Assembly: GCA_964608575.1 (NCBI GenBank)
Contig: CAZSPW010000082.1
Span: 1-7,882 of the forward strand
DNA from: JAMIFN01 sp964608575
GTDB lineage: Bacteria > Pseudomonadota > Gammaproteobacteria > Burkholderiales > Burkholderiaceae_C
Direction: 5' to 3'
Length of the DNA stretch: 7,882 bases
The notes beneath the pieces were generated by a model that saw only the letters and a program-made list of their open reading frames with translations, was not told the DNA's origin and ran no database searches. A program made the translations under genes and the position numbers. Below, piece after piece: positions 1-6,016 of the stretch; position 1 is the stretch's first letter; each line of letters opens with the position of its first letter.

Positions 1-1370
1 ATTTGCGCTATGGCTTTGCCCCAGCCGGGCTGCGGGCTATAGCTGCCCTTGCGGATCAAGCCCGTCAACAACCAAGCGGCGTTGAGCAAAGCGCCTAAGC
101 TGATGCTCAGCGTCAGTGCCGCGTGCTGCAAATGCGGCACCAGCAAATAGTTCAGGATTTGCGTAAAGATCAGCACCACCACGGCGATTTTGACTGGGGT
201 TTTCATATCGCCCTTGGCAAAGTAAGCGGGTGCTAAAACCTTAATGGCCACCAGCCCCAACAGCCCCAAGCCATAGCCCATGAGCGAGCGCGTGACTTGG
301 CTCGCATCGTGCGCGCTAAAGCGGCCATAGTGAAACAAGGTTTCCACCAGAGGGCGGCTAAACACCAGCAGCGCCACGGCGCAGGGTAGGGCAAACAACA
401 GCACCAAACGCAAGCCCCAATCAATCATGCTGGAATAGCGCGCCGCATCGTGCGCGCCACGGGCGGCGGCCAATTGCGGCATCAGCACCACGCCCAGCGC
501 CACACCCAAGAGCGCGGTGGGAAATTCCATCAAACGGTCTGAATAACTGAGCCAACTGACCGAGCCTGGCGGTAGGTAAGAGGCAATTTGCGTGTTGATC
601 AGCAGCGAGATTTGCGCCACGCTGACGCCCAGCACCGCAGGCAGCATCAGGCGCAGGATGCGCTGTGTATCTTCGTGCTGCCAGGAGGTTTTAATGGCCT
701 GCCAAGTCAGCCCGATGCGCGGCAGCATGTTGATTTTTTTTAGCGCCCACAGTTGCAGCAGCAATTGCGCTATGCCGCCGAGCATCACCCCCAAAGCCTG
801 GGCATAGATACCGGGGTAGCCCAGCGCCTGCATTTGCGGCACGCCCAGCCACATGGTGGCAATCAGGCAGATGTTCAGCAGCGTGGGGGTAAAGGCCGAT
901 ACCGCAAATTTGCCCCAGGTATTGAGTACGCCCGAAGCCAGTGAGACAAAGGAAATCAGGCCGATATAGGGCATCATCCAGCGCGTCATGGCAACGGCGG
1001 CTTGCTCACCATCGGCGGGCAGACCGCTGGCCAACGCCCACACCAGCCAGGGCGCGGCTAATACGCCCGCTGCCGAGACTAAAAACAGCACCCAAAACAG
1101 CACCGTGGCTACATGCGCCAGCAGCTCGCGCGTGCGTGCATCGCCGCTTTCGGCGCGGGTGGCGGCCAAGGTGGGTACAAAGGCTTGTGAAAACGCGCCT
1201 TCGGCAAACAGGCGGCGCAGCAAATTGGGCATGCGAAAGGCCACATTAAAGGCATCGGTCAGGGCATTGGCACCAAAGAAAATGGCAAACAGCACTTCGC
1301 GGGCATAGCCTGTGATGCGTGAGAGCAGCGTAAACGCGGAGACGACCGAAGCCGATTTAAAAAGACTCAT
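1..1370 (-). CDS. murJ: Lipid II flippase MurJ (MviN), C-terminus cut by window edge
   Basis: MurJ is an inner-membrane flippase of the MOP superfamily that moves lipid II, the peptidoglycan precursor, from the cytoplasmic to the periplasmic face. I translated 456 codons without a stop; the family usually has about 510-520 residues, so roughly the last 60 lie beyond the left edge. The protein is a series of long hydrophobic segments. The N-terminus aligns with E. coli MurJ without gaps: R18, R24, D39 and R52 fall at the same numbers, in FTLLSRITGYAR, TDAF and PNLLRRLFAEGAFSQAFVP. The counterpart of E. coli R270 is R279 in SDRLMEFP. These charged residues line the central cavity and are essential in E. 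coli. KVLAPAYFAKGDMKTPVKIA is a further conserved stretch. The ATG at 1368-1370 is chosen because it reproduces the E. coli N-terminus; no clear Shine-Dalgarno precedes it. The gene is divergent from the methyltransferase gene. Confidence 0.95.
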   Translation of the reverse strand, partial: MSLFKSASVVSAFTLLSRITGYAREVLFAIFFGANALTDAFNVAFRMPNLLRRLFAEGAFSQAFVPTLAATRAESGDARTRELLAHVATVLFWVLFLVSAAGVLAAPWLVWALASGLPADGEQAAVAMTRWMMPYIGLISFVSLASGVLNTWGKFAVSAFTPTLLNICLIATMWLGVPQMQALGYPGIYAQALGVMLGGIAQLLLQLWALKKINMLPRIGLTWQAIKTSWQHEDTQRILRLMLPAVLGVSVAQISLLINTQIASYLPPGSVSWLSYSDRLMEFPTALLGVALGVVLMPQLAAARGAHDAARYSSMIDWGLRLVLLFALPCAVALLVFSRPLVETLFHYGRFSAHDASQVTRSLMGYGLGLLGLVAIKVLAPAYFAKGDMKTPVKIAVVVLIFTQILNYLLVPHLQHAALTLSISLGALLNAAWLLTGLIRKGSYSPQPGWGKAIAQ

Positions 1371-1483
1371 GAATCGTGCGCGGCCAGTAGCTGCTGCGCC
1401 CTAAGAAAGCACAAGCGCGAAATTCTAGCGGGCACGGCGGGTAAAATGCTCAGCTGGACTGAAAGCTTAGGACGACGCGCACT
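1371..1483. promoter_or_regulatory. Divergent intergenic region, murJ / methyltransferase
   Basis: This 113-base gap must hold the start signals for both divergent genes. On the plus strand a TAAAAT box (1442-1447) lies 36 bases before the methyltransferase ATG and could be a -10 element; no good -35 is visible at the expected distance. On the minus strand TAGAAT (complement of 1422-1427) lies about 51 bases before the murJ ATG and could be its -10, again without a convincing -35. A weak Shine-Dalgarno-like AGGAC sits at 1469-1473. The promoter positions are inferred from short matches only. Confidence 0.3.
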
Positions 1484-2152
1484 ATGACAACTGCTTTGAT
1501 GGATACTGAACACGCCCGCTGGCTGGCATTAGAACAACAAATTCGCCCGTGGATGCCCGCCATCAGCCCTGAATTGGCACAGGCATTTTTGCAAATCCCA
1601 CGCGAGAATTTTGCGCCTGAGGCGCTGCGCGGCGTGGCACTGACGGATACTGAATTGCCTCTGGGCGGCGGCCAAATCATGCTGAGCCCCAAAGTGCAGG
1701 TGCGCCTAGTGCATGAATTGCAATTGAAACCTACGGATCGCGTGCTGCAAATTGGCGCGGGCACGGGCTATATGACGGCGCTGATAGCGCGCTTAGCCGC
1801 CAGCGTAGTGGCTTACGAATGTGACCGCGATTTGGCCAATACCGCCCGCCTGAATTTGATGCAGGCCAAAATGGATAAGGCGCAAATCATTGCCGCTGAT
1901 ATTACTGAGAGCCAAACCACAGGCGCGTTTGATGCCATCGTGTTCTGCGGCGGCGTGGCGCATATGCCTACGGCTTGGGCGCAGCGCCTGAACGACGGCG
2001 GGCGTTTGGTGGCCATCGTTGGGCAAGACCCGATGATGCGCACCACCGTGCTGACGCGCCACAGCGACACGCGCAACAGCCAAACCCAGCCTTGGGACAC
2101 GCTGGCGCCTTATCTGCGTGGTTTTGAGCTGGCACCCAGCTTTGCGCTGTAA
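1484..2152 (+). CDS. Protein-L-isoaspartate O-methyltransferase family protein (Pcm-like, divergent)
   Basis: A 222-residue SAM-dependent methyltransferase with the fold and motif order of protein-L-isoaspartate O-methyltransferase, probably cytoplasmic. Residues 30-45 match the family's helix with the IPRENF signature. LPLGGGQIMLSP (58-69) corresponds to the LPIGQGQTISQP signature, and VLQIGAGTGYMTA (87-99) is the glycine-rich SAM-binding motif I, followed by an acidic residue in YECD. FDAIVFCGG corresponds to FDAIIVTAA. Two departures matter: the serine of GQTIS aligns with Leu67, and the C-terminal RFVPL motif of true Pcm is not recognisable. Motif I also has Gln89 where Glu is usual. The enzyme may therefore methylate something other than isoaspartyl peptides. 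In Burkholderiales such proteins are commonly encoded just before a rhodanese, as here, with a 17-base gap. Family assignment is firm; the substrate is unknown. Confidence 0.85.
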   Translation: MTTALMDTEHARWLALEQQIRPWMPAISPELAQAFLQIPRENFAPEALRGVALTDTELPLGGGQIMLSPKVQVRLVHELQLKPTDRVLQIGAGTGYMTALIARLAASVVAYECDRDLANTARLNLMQAKMDKAQIIAADITESQTTGAFDAIVFCGGVAHMPTAWAQRLNDGGRLVAIVGQDPMMRTTVLTRHSDTRNSQTQPWDTLAPYLRGFELAPSFAL

Positions 2153-2169
2153 ATCCGCAGGTTTTTTTG

Positions 2170-2511
2170 ATGTCTGCGATTTTGCAATTAGACCCAGGCC
2201 AAGCGGCCAACTGGCCAGCCGACACCCTCATCATTGATGTGCGCGAAGCTTGGGAGCTGGAACAGGCCAATTTGCGCCATTTGCCGAATATGGCAGTGCG
2301 CCATATTCCGCTGGGGCAATTTCCCCTGCGCGTGGCGGAGCTGGATTTACTAGAGAGCGAAGGCAAAACCCTGGCCATGCTTTGCCACCATGGGGTGCGC
2401 AGCATGAATGCCGCCTACTTTCTGGCGCAGCAGGGTTTTGAGCGCGTGGCCAATATCACAGGCGGTATAGATGCCTGGGCACGGTGGGATGCGAATATAG
2501 GCAGATATTGA
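2170..2511 (+). CDS. Single-domain rhodanese (sulfurtransferase)
   Basis: A 113-residue protein made of one rhodanese domain, the size of GlpE-type stand-alone sulfurtransferases. TLIIDVREAWELEQANL (19-35) is the usual N-terminal rhodanese motif. Cys72 in CHHGVRS (72-78) is the expected catalytic cysteine that carries the persulfide, within a six-residue active-site loop typical of sulfurtransferases. NITGGIDAWA (95-104) is the standard closing motif. The donor and acceptor are not predictable from sequence. No signal peptide or membrane segment is seen, so a cytoplasmic location is likely. I chose the ATG at 2170; the in-frame TTG just before it belongs to a T-run and adds only one residue. 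A short CAGG at 2158-2161 could serve as Shine-Dalgarno. It is very likely co-transcribed with the methyltransferase gene. Confidence 0.9.
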   Translation: MSAILQLDPGQAANWPADTLIIDVREAWELEQANLRHLPNMAVRHIPLGQFPLRVAELDLLESEGKTLAMLCHHGVRSMNAAYFLAQQGFERVANITGGIDAWARWDANIGRY

Positions 2512-2636
2512 GACAATCCTGGCCAAAAGCGCGGAAATGCGCCCGATTGTTCCATTTTTGGGATAATCTAGGCTTGCTATGCAATTTGATGCCATTTTTA
2601 AGGCTGAAAACCCAAAAAATCGCCGAAAAATCTGCC

Positions 2637-2654
2637 TGAGCAGCTCACTTTTTT
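2637..2654 (+). terminator. Possible weak intrinsic terminator after the rhodanese gene
   Basis: A four-base-pair stem, TGAG/CTCA with loop CAG, is followed within two bases by six T. An upstream A-run (2626-2630) could pair with the T-run to extend it. It lies 126 bases after the rhodanese stop. The stem is short, so the call is tentative; the hairpin at 2513-2550 is an alternative. Confidence 0.3.
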
Positions 2655-2685
2655 GATTTAAAAATACGGATTTTTAGCTGTGTTT

Positions 2686-2754
2686 GACGGGTTTAAACCC
2701 GACCTACTGCGGTTCTGCTCTGCGGTGTTTCCGTAGGTCGGACTTTAGTCCGAC
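2686..2754. repeat. Inverted pair of GTAG-type REP palindromes (REPIN/BIME-like)
   Basis: Two 22-base units face away from each other. The right unit, plus strand, is GTAG (2733-2736) followed by GTCGGACTTTAGTCCGAC (2737-2754), a perfect 8-bp stem with a 2-base centre. The left unit, minus strand, is GTAG (complement of 2704-2707) followed by GTCGGGTTTAAACCCGTC (complement of 2686-2703), whose inner 14 bases are a perfect palindrome. The units share GTAGGTCGG and differ in the middle, yet each stays self-complementary. A 25-base spacer with TGCGGT twice separates them. A GTAG-like tetranucleotide at the 5' foot of a hairpin is the hallmark of REP sequences mobilised by RAYT (TnpA-REP) proteins, and inverted doublets are the typical arrangement. 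The element ends seven bases before the bioF stop and may also shield the 3' ends of the convergent transcripts. No RAYT gene lies in the window. Confidence 0.7.
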
Positions 2755-2761
2755 ATCGCAC

Positions 2762-3979
2762 TTACAGTGCCAAGCTCACCTTTTGCAAAGCTTGTATCAG
2801 TGCCGCCACATCATCCAATTCATGCGCGGCGCTCAGGGTAAAACGCAAACGCGCCGTGCCCACAGGCACAGTCGGCGGGCGGATGGCACTGACCCAAAAG
2901 CCCGCTTGCCGCAGACCATCAGCCAAAGCCAAAGCGGTGCTGTTATCGCCCACTAGCAAAGGTTGAATCGCCGTATCGCTGGGCAGCAAATGCCAAGCGG
3001 GGTTCAGGTGTGGCAAAGCAGCCCGTGTTTCGTGTTTGAAGGCATTGATGACCAAGCCCAATTGCTCGCGCCGCATTTGCCCTTCTGCGCTTTGCATCAG
3101 GTTGATGCTGGCTTGCAGCGCGTGCGCCATCGCTGGCGAGCTGGCCGTGGTGTAAATATAGGGGCGCGCCGCTTGCGTCAGCCATTCCACCACGGGCTGG
3201 GGCGCAATGATGGCCGCGCCCGCGCAGCCCGCGCCCTTACCAAAAGTGGCGACCACGCACAGGCGCTGCACCCCTTGCAGGCCAAAATGCGCCACGCAGC
3301 CTTGCCCGCCCGCGCCCAAGGCGCCTATGCCGTGGGCATCGTCCATCAACACCCAAGCTTGGTATTGCTCAGCCAATTGCAGCAGGCGCGGCAAATCGAC
3401 GATATCGCCATCCATGCTGAACACGCCATCGGTGACGATGAGTTTGTGCGCGCTGGTGCTGTTTTGCAATTGCCGTTCTAACGCCGCGTAATCCGCGTGC
3501 GGATAACGCAGCAACTGGCATTGCTTTTGCGCGCGTGCCAGCAGCGCACCATCTATCAGGCTGGCGTGGTTGAGCTTATCGGCAAAAATCGTGGTATCGC
3601 CATCGGCCAAGCCTGTCAGTAGCGCCAAATTGGCCATATAGCCTGTGCTGAAACTCAACGCCGCCGCCTGTGCAATATAGGGCGCAAACCACGCTGCCAG
3701 CGCCTCATCCAGCGCCTGATGCGCGGCGCTGTGGCCGCTGACCAAATGCGAGCCGCCTGAGCCTGTGCCGTAGAGTTGAGCGCCTGCCGCCAGCGCCGCA
3801 GCCAGGGCAGGGTGGCGCATCAGCCCCAAATAGTCATTGCTATTGAAAATCTGCCCCGCTGTCCAAGCCGCATCAGGCACCCGGGTTTGGCGATACAGCT
3901 GCTGCGTGCGGCGCGCCTGCGTTTGCGCCTGCCAGTGGGCGAGAGTGGGATCGGCGAAAGAGGTGGGCGGCTGCGTCAT
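2762..3979 (-). CDS. bioF: 8-amino-7-oxononanoate synthase (biotin synthesis)
   Basis: BioF is a cytoplasmic PLP enzyme that condenses pimeloyl-thioester with L-alanine to give 8-amino-7-oxononanoate, the first step in building the biotin rings. The 405 residues align with E. coli BioF throughout. Visible signatures are FNSNDYLGL (45-53), GTGSGGSHLVSGHSAAHQAL (71-90), TDGVFSMDGD (183-192), DDAHGIG (213-219) with the cofactor-binding Asp and His, and ATFGKGAGCAG, where Lys248 should form the Schiff base with PLP. The C-terminal AIRPPTVPVGTARLRFTLSA motif separates it from other alpha-oxoamine synthases such as Kbl and HemA. No other bio gene is in the window, so it sits apart from any bioA/D/B cluster here. 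The ATG at 3977-3979 gives the expected N-terminus, but the only good Shine-Dalgarno (GGAGG, complement of 3997-4001) is 17 bases upstream, which is unusually far. The gene is divergent from mdh. Confidence 0.95.
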   Translation of the reverse strand: MTQPPTSFADPTLAHWQAQTQARRTQQLYRQTRVPDAAWTAGQIFNSNDYLGLMRHPALAAALAAGAQLYGTGSGGSHLVSGHSAAHQALDEALAAWFAPYIAQAAALSFSTGYMANLALLTGLADGDTTIFADKLNHASLIDGALLARAQKQCQLLRYPHADYAALERQLQNSTSAHKLIVTDGVFSMDGDIVDLPRLLQLAEQYQAWVLMDDAHGIGALGAGGQGCVAHFGLQGVQRLCVVATFGKGAGCAGAAIIAPQPVVEWLTQAARPYIYTTASSPAMAHALQASINLMQSAEGQMRREQLGLVINAFKHETRAALPHLNPAWHLLPSDTAIQPLLVGDNSTALALADGLRQAGFWVSAIRPPTVPVGTARLRFTLSAAHELDDVAALIQALQKVSLAL

Positions 3980-4094
3980 GGGGCAAATTGTAGAAGCCTC
4001 CTGATTTGGGCTTTGTCCATCCGCTAAAATTCTGGGCTGTGCTGCATTTCTTGGTATGCATGCCCCGTTTTTTTACTACCCCTAGGAGTTTTCC
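3980..4094. promoter_or_regulatory. Divergent intergenic region, bioF / mdh, with mdh ribosome binding site
   Basis: The 115-base gap separates two divergent genes. AGGAG at 4084-4088, six bases before the mdh ATG, is a good Shine-Dalgarno and fixes that start. TAAAAT at 4025-4030 is a plausible plus-strand -10 box, resembling the TAAAAT before the methyltransferase gene; TGATTT at 4002-4007 has the right 17-base spacing for a -35 but matches poorly. The complement of 3997-4001 (GGAGG) is the presumed bioF Shine-Dalgarno. I see no BirA-type operator. Confidence 0.4.
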
Positions 4095-5084
4095 ATGAGC
4101 AAAAAACCCGTACGCGTGGCCGTCACTGGCGCCGCAGGCCAAATCGGCTACGCCCTGTTGTTCCGCATCGCGTCTGGCGAAATGCTGGGCAAAGACCAGC
4201 CCGTGATTCTGCAATTGCTGGAAATTCCTGACGAAAAAGCACAAAAAGCCCTCAAAGGCGTGATGATGGAATTGCAAGATTGCGCCTTCCCGCTGTTGGT
4301 CGAAATGACCGCGCACAGCGATCCTATGACTGCGTTCAAAGACGCGGATTACGCCCTGTTGGTAGGTTCGCGCCCACGCGGCCCAGGCATGGAACGCGCT
4401 GAATTGCTGGCCGTCAACGGTGCGATTTTCATCGCCCAAGGCAAAGCCCTGAACGCTGTAGCTAGCCGCAATGTCAAAGTTTTGGTGGTCGGCAACCCCG
4501 CCAACACCAACGCTTATATCGCGATGAAGTCTGCACCTGATCTGCCACGCAAAAACTTCACCGCCATGCTGCGCTTGGACCACAACCGCGCTGCCAGCCA
4601 AATCGCTGAGAAAACAGGCAAAGCCGTGGCTGACATCGAAAAACTGACCGTTTGGGGCAACCACTCGCCCACGATGTACGCCGATTACCGTTTTGCCACC
4701 ATCAATGGCGAAAGCGTAGCCAAAATGATCAACGATCAAGAATGGAACGCCAATACCTTCTTGCCTACAGTGGGCAAACGCGGCGCTGCCATTATTGAGG
4801 CGCGTGGCTTGTCTTCTGCCGCATCAGCGGCCAACGCTGCAATTGACCATATGCGCGATTGGGCGCTGGGCACCAATGGCAAATGGGTGACTATGGGTAT
4901 TCCATCAGACGGGCAATACGGCATTCCTGCTGACACCATGTTTGGCTTCCCCGTGACTTGTGAAAACGGCGAATACAAAATTGTTGAAGGTTTGGAAATC
5001 GACGCATTCAGCCAAGAATGCATTAACAAAACCCTGGCTGAGCTCGAGGCTGAGAAAGACGGTGTGAAACACCTCTTGGCTTAA
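4095..5084 (+). CDS. mdh: Malate dehydrogenase, NAD-dependent (class 2, cytosolic type)
   Basis: Mdh reversibly oxidises malate to oxaloacetate with NAD in the TCA cycle, in the cytoplasm. At 329 residues it has the usual length of the betaproteobacterial enzyme, which belongs to the cytosolic-type group rather than the E. coli Mdh group. TGAAGQIGYALLFRIASGEM (11-30) is the glycine-rich nucleotide-binding loop. LLEIPD (41-46) ends in the acidic residues at the end of the second strand. GSRPRGPGMERAELL (91-105) is the mobile active-site loop with substrate-binding arginines R95 and R101. VVGNPANTNAYIA is the conserved NAD-site strand. LDHNRA (161-166) supplies Asp162 and Arg165, and WGNHSPTMY (187-195) the catalytic His190. 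All key residues are present. A strong Shine-Dalgarno supports the start. It is a single gene, closed by a strong terminator. Confidence 0.97.
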   Translation: MSKKPVRVAVTGAAGQIGYALLFRIASGEMLGKDQPVILQLLEIPDEKAQKALKGVMMELQDCAFPLLVEMTAHSDPMTAFKDADYALLVGSRPRGPGMERAELLAVNGAIFIAQGKALNAVASRNVKVLVVGNPANTNAYIAMKSAPDLPRKNFTAMLRLDHNRAASQIAEKTGKAVADIEKLTVWGNHSPTMYADYRFATINGESVAKMINDQEWNANTFLPTVGKRGAAIIEARGLSSAASAANAAIDHMRDWALGTNGKWVTMGIPSDGQYGIPADTMFGFPVTCENGEYKIVEGLEIDAFSQECINKTLAELEAEKDGVKHLLA

Positions 5085-5091
5085 TCCGCTC

Positions 5092-5111
5092 TTTTAGGCT
5101 TAGGCCTAAAA
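5092..5111. repeat. Perfect hairpin just after mdh
   Basis: TTTTAGGC (5092-5099) and GCCTAAAA (5104-5111) form a perfect 8-bp stem with loop TTAG, starting eight bases after the mdh stop. Its last two bases overlap the next, stronger hairpin, so both cannot form completely at once. For minus-strand transcripts it lies just beyond the terminator T-run. It probably adds 3'-end stability rather than being a terminator itself. Confidence 0.5.
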
Positions 5112-5147
5112 AAATCCCCGCTGTAGTCGTTCACAGCGGGGATTTTT
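5110..5147. terminator. Bidirectional intrinsic terminator between mdh and coaX
   Basis: AAAAATCCCCGCTG (5110-5123) pairs perfectly with CAGCGGGGATTTTT (5134-5147); one more T-A pair extends the stem to 15 bp with an 8-base loop. The GC core is flanked by an A-run on the left and a T-run on the right, followed by a second T-run, so transcripts from either strand end in a U-run. It lies 25 bases after the mdh stop and 26 bases beyond the coaX stop, and should terminate both convergent units. Confidence 0.92.
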
Positions 5148-5173
5148 GTTTTTGAGCCGCGTTTGAACCGTGT

Positions 5174-5995
5174 TCAGCGCAGCGTGGTTTTCTCGCGCTC
5201 TATGCTTGCGGCTGCCTCATCCGCATGGCGGGCGGCGGCAATTTCTAACAAACCGTCAAAAATCAGGTTTTCTACCAACTCGCAAGGCATACCCATAAAG
5301 GGCTGCATCTTCCAGCCCGCGCCGCCTGTCATCAGGCAAACAGGGGTGATGCCGCAGCGTTGTTTTAAATGTTGGTGCATGCGCTGCACTGCGCCGGCAA
5401 TGGCAAAAGTGCCGCCCGATGTCAGCGCGTCGCTGGTGTTGGTGGGAAATTCGCGCACCTGCCCCGTGGGCACATGCAGGCCGGCGGTGCCGCTTTCCAG
5501 TGCGCGCAGCATGATGCCGTGGCCAGGCAGAATAAAACCGCCCAAAAAACGCCCCGTGTGGTCTATGGCTTCGACCGTCACGGCGGTGCCCACCATGACC
5601 ACAATCAGCGGCGGCGTGTTCTGCGGGAATTGGCGGCGCGTGCGCTGCCATGCGGCAATCATGGCGATCCAGCGGTCAGCGCCTAAACGCTGCGGCGTGT
5701 CATAGCCATTGACCAAACCTGCTTCCTGTTCGCTGGAGTTGATCCAATGCGGCTGCAGATAATCCCAGCGTTCGATGATTTGCTCTTTGGCGCGGCGGCG
5801 CACCGCATCAGACGCGACGCAGCAGCCCAGCATGGTTTTGGGTTCGGCAATATGGCTCCATGCGCCTTCGGCCAAGCCTTCGATGTTTTCGATAAATTCA
5901 GCCCCTTGCGCCAAGGGCTGCGCTCCAGGCTGGCCGCGCTCGTACAGCGCCCATTTCAGGCGGGTGTTGCCGATGTCTATGGCCAGAAAAGTCAT
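5174..5995 (-). CDS. coaX: Type III pantothenate kinase
   Basis: CoaX phosphorylates pantothenate with ATP, the first committed step of coenzyme A synthesis. It belongs to the ASKHA fold, is usually dimeric and cytoplasmic, and unlike CoaA is generally not inhibited by CoA. The protein has 273 residues, slightly longer than the common 250-260. FLAIDIGNTRLKWAL (3-17) is the N-terminal phosphate-binding motif with Asp7. NGYDTPQRLGADRWIAM (96-112) carries the pantothenate-site region and the catalytic Asp107. VGTAVTVEAID (135-145) is the second ATP-site motif, and GGFILPG the following one. In the usual DxGTA motif the Asp binds a monovalent cation; here the aligned residue is Met134. SGGTFAIAGAV and LMTGGAG follow in the expected order. 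It begins 21 bases after the aroC stop with no clear Shine-Dalgarno, so it is probably translated from the aroC transcript. Confidence 0.93.
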   Translation of the reverse strand: MTFLAIDIGNTRLKWALYERGQPGAQPLAQGAEFIENIEGLAEGAWSHIAEPKTMLGCCVASDAVRRRAKEQIIERWDYLQPHWINSSEQEAGLVNGYDTPQRLGADRWIAMIAAWQRTRRQFPQNTPPLIVVMVGTAVTVEAIDHTGRFLGGFILPGHGIMLRALESGTAGLHVPTGQVREFPTNTSDALTSGGTFAIAGAVQRMHQHLKQRCGITPVCLMTGGAGWKMQPFMGMPCELVENLIFDGLLEIAAARHADEAAASIEREKTTLR

Positions 5996-6016
5996 GGAGC
6001 TGCCAATGAAAAAAGG

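Larger units (their letters stand above)
2512..2761. other. 250-base intergenic region between convergent rhodanese gene and bioF
   Basis: I see no gene here on either strand. The stretch from about 2550 to 2690 is AT-rich with A and T runs, unlike its surroundings. It holds several weak hairpins: ACAATC (2513-2518) with GATTGT (2545-2550) followed by TCCATTTTTG; TGAG/CTCA (2637-2647) followed by six T; and the AT-only TAAAAAT/ATTTTTA (2659-2676). The last 76 bases hold the REP-like doublet, listed separately. In many Burkholderiales a tolC-type gene follows the rhodanese at this point, and none is present. Confidence 0.6.

Noticed and set aside
2162..2168. Seven-T run just before the rhodanese start, as a terminator or programmed slippage site
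   Set aside because: No stem precedes it, and both flanking genes are complete without a frameshift.
2737..2754. The hairpin beside bioF as its intrinsic terminator
   Set aside because: No T-run follows the stem on either strand; its GTAG foot and inverted partner fit a REP doublet better.
4053..4074. GGTATGCATGCC followed by seven T in the mdh leader, as an attenuator or terminator
   Set aside because: The stem would be only four pairs including one wobble, too weak for termination, and no leader peptide or anti-terminator alternative is visible.
3873..4739. 288-codon minus-strand open frame over the mdh start
   Set aside because: It is antisense to mdh, which has intact catalytic motifs and a good ribosome site, and it overlaps the start of bioF. 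The translation shows no recognisable family. It is a shadow of GC-biased codons.
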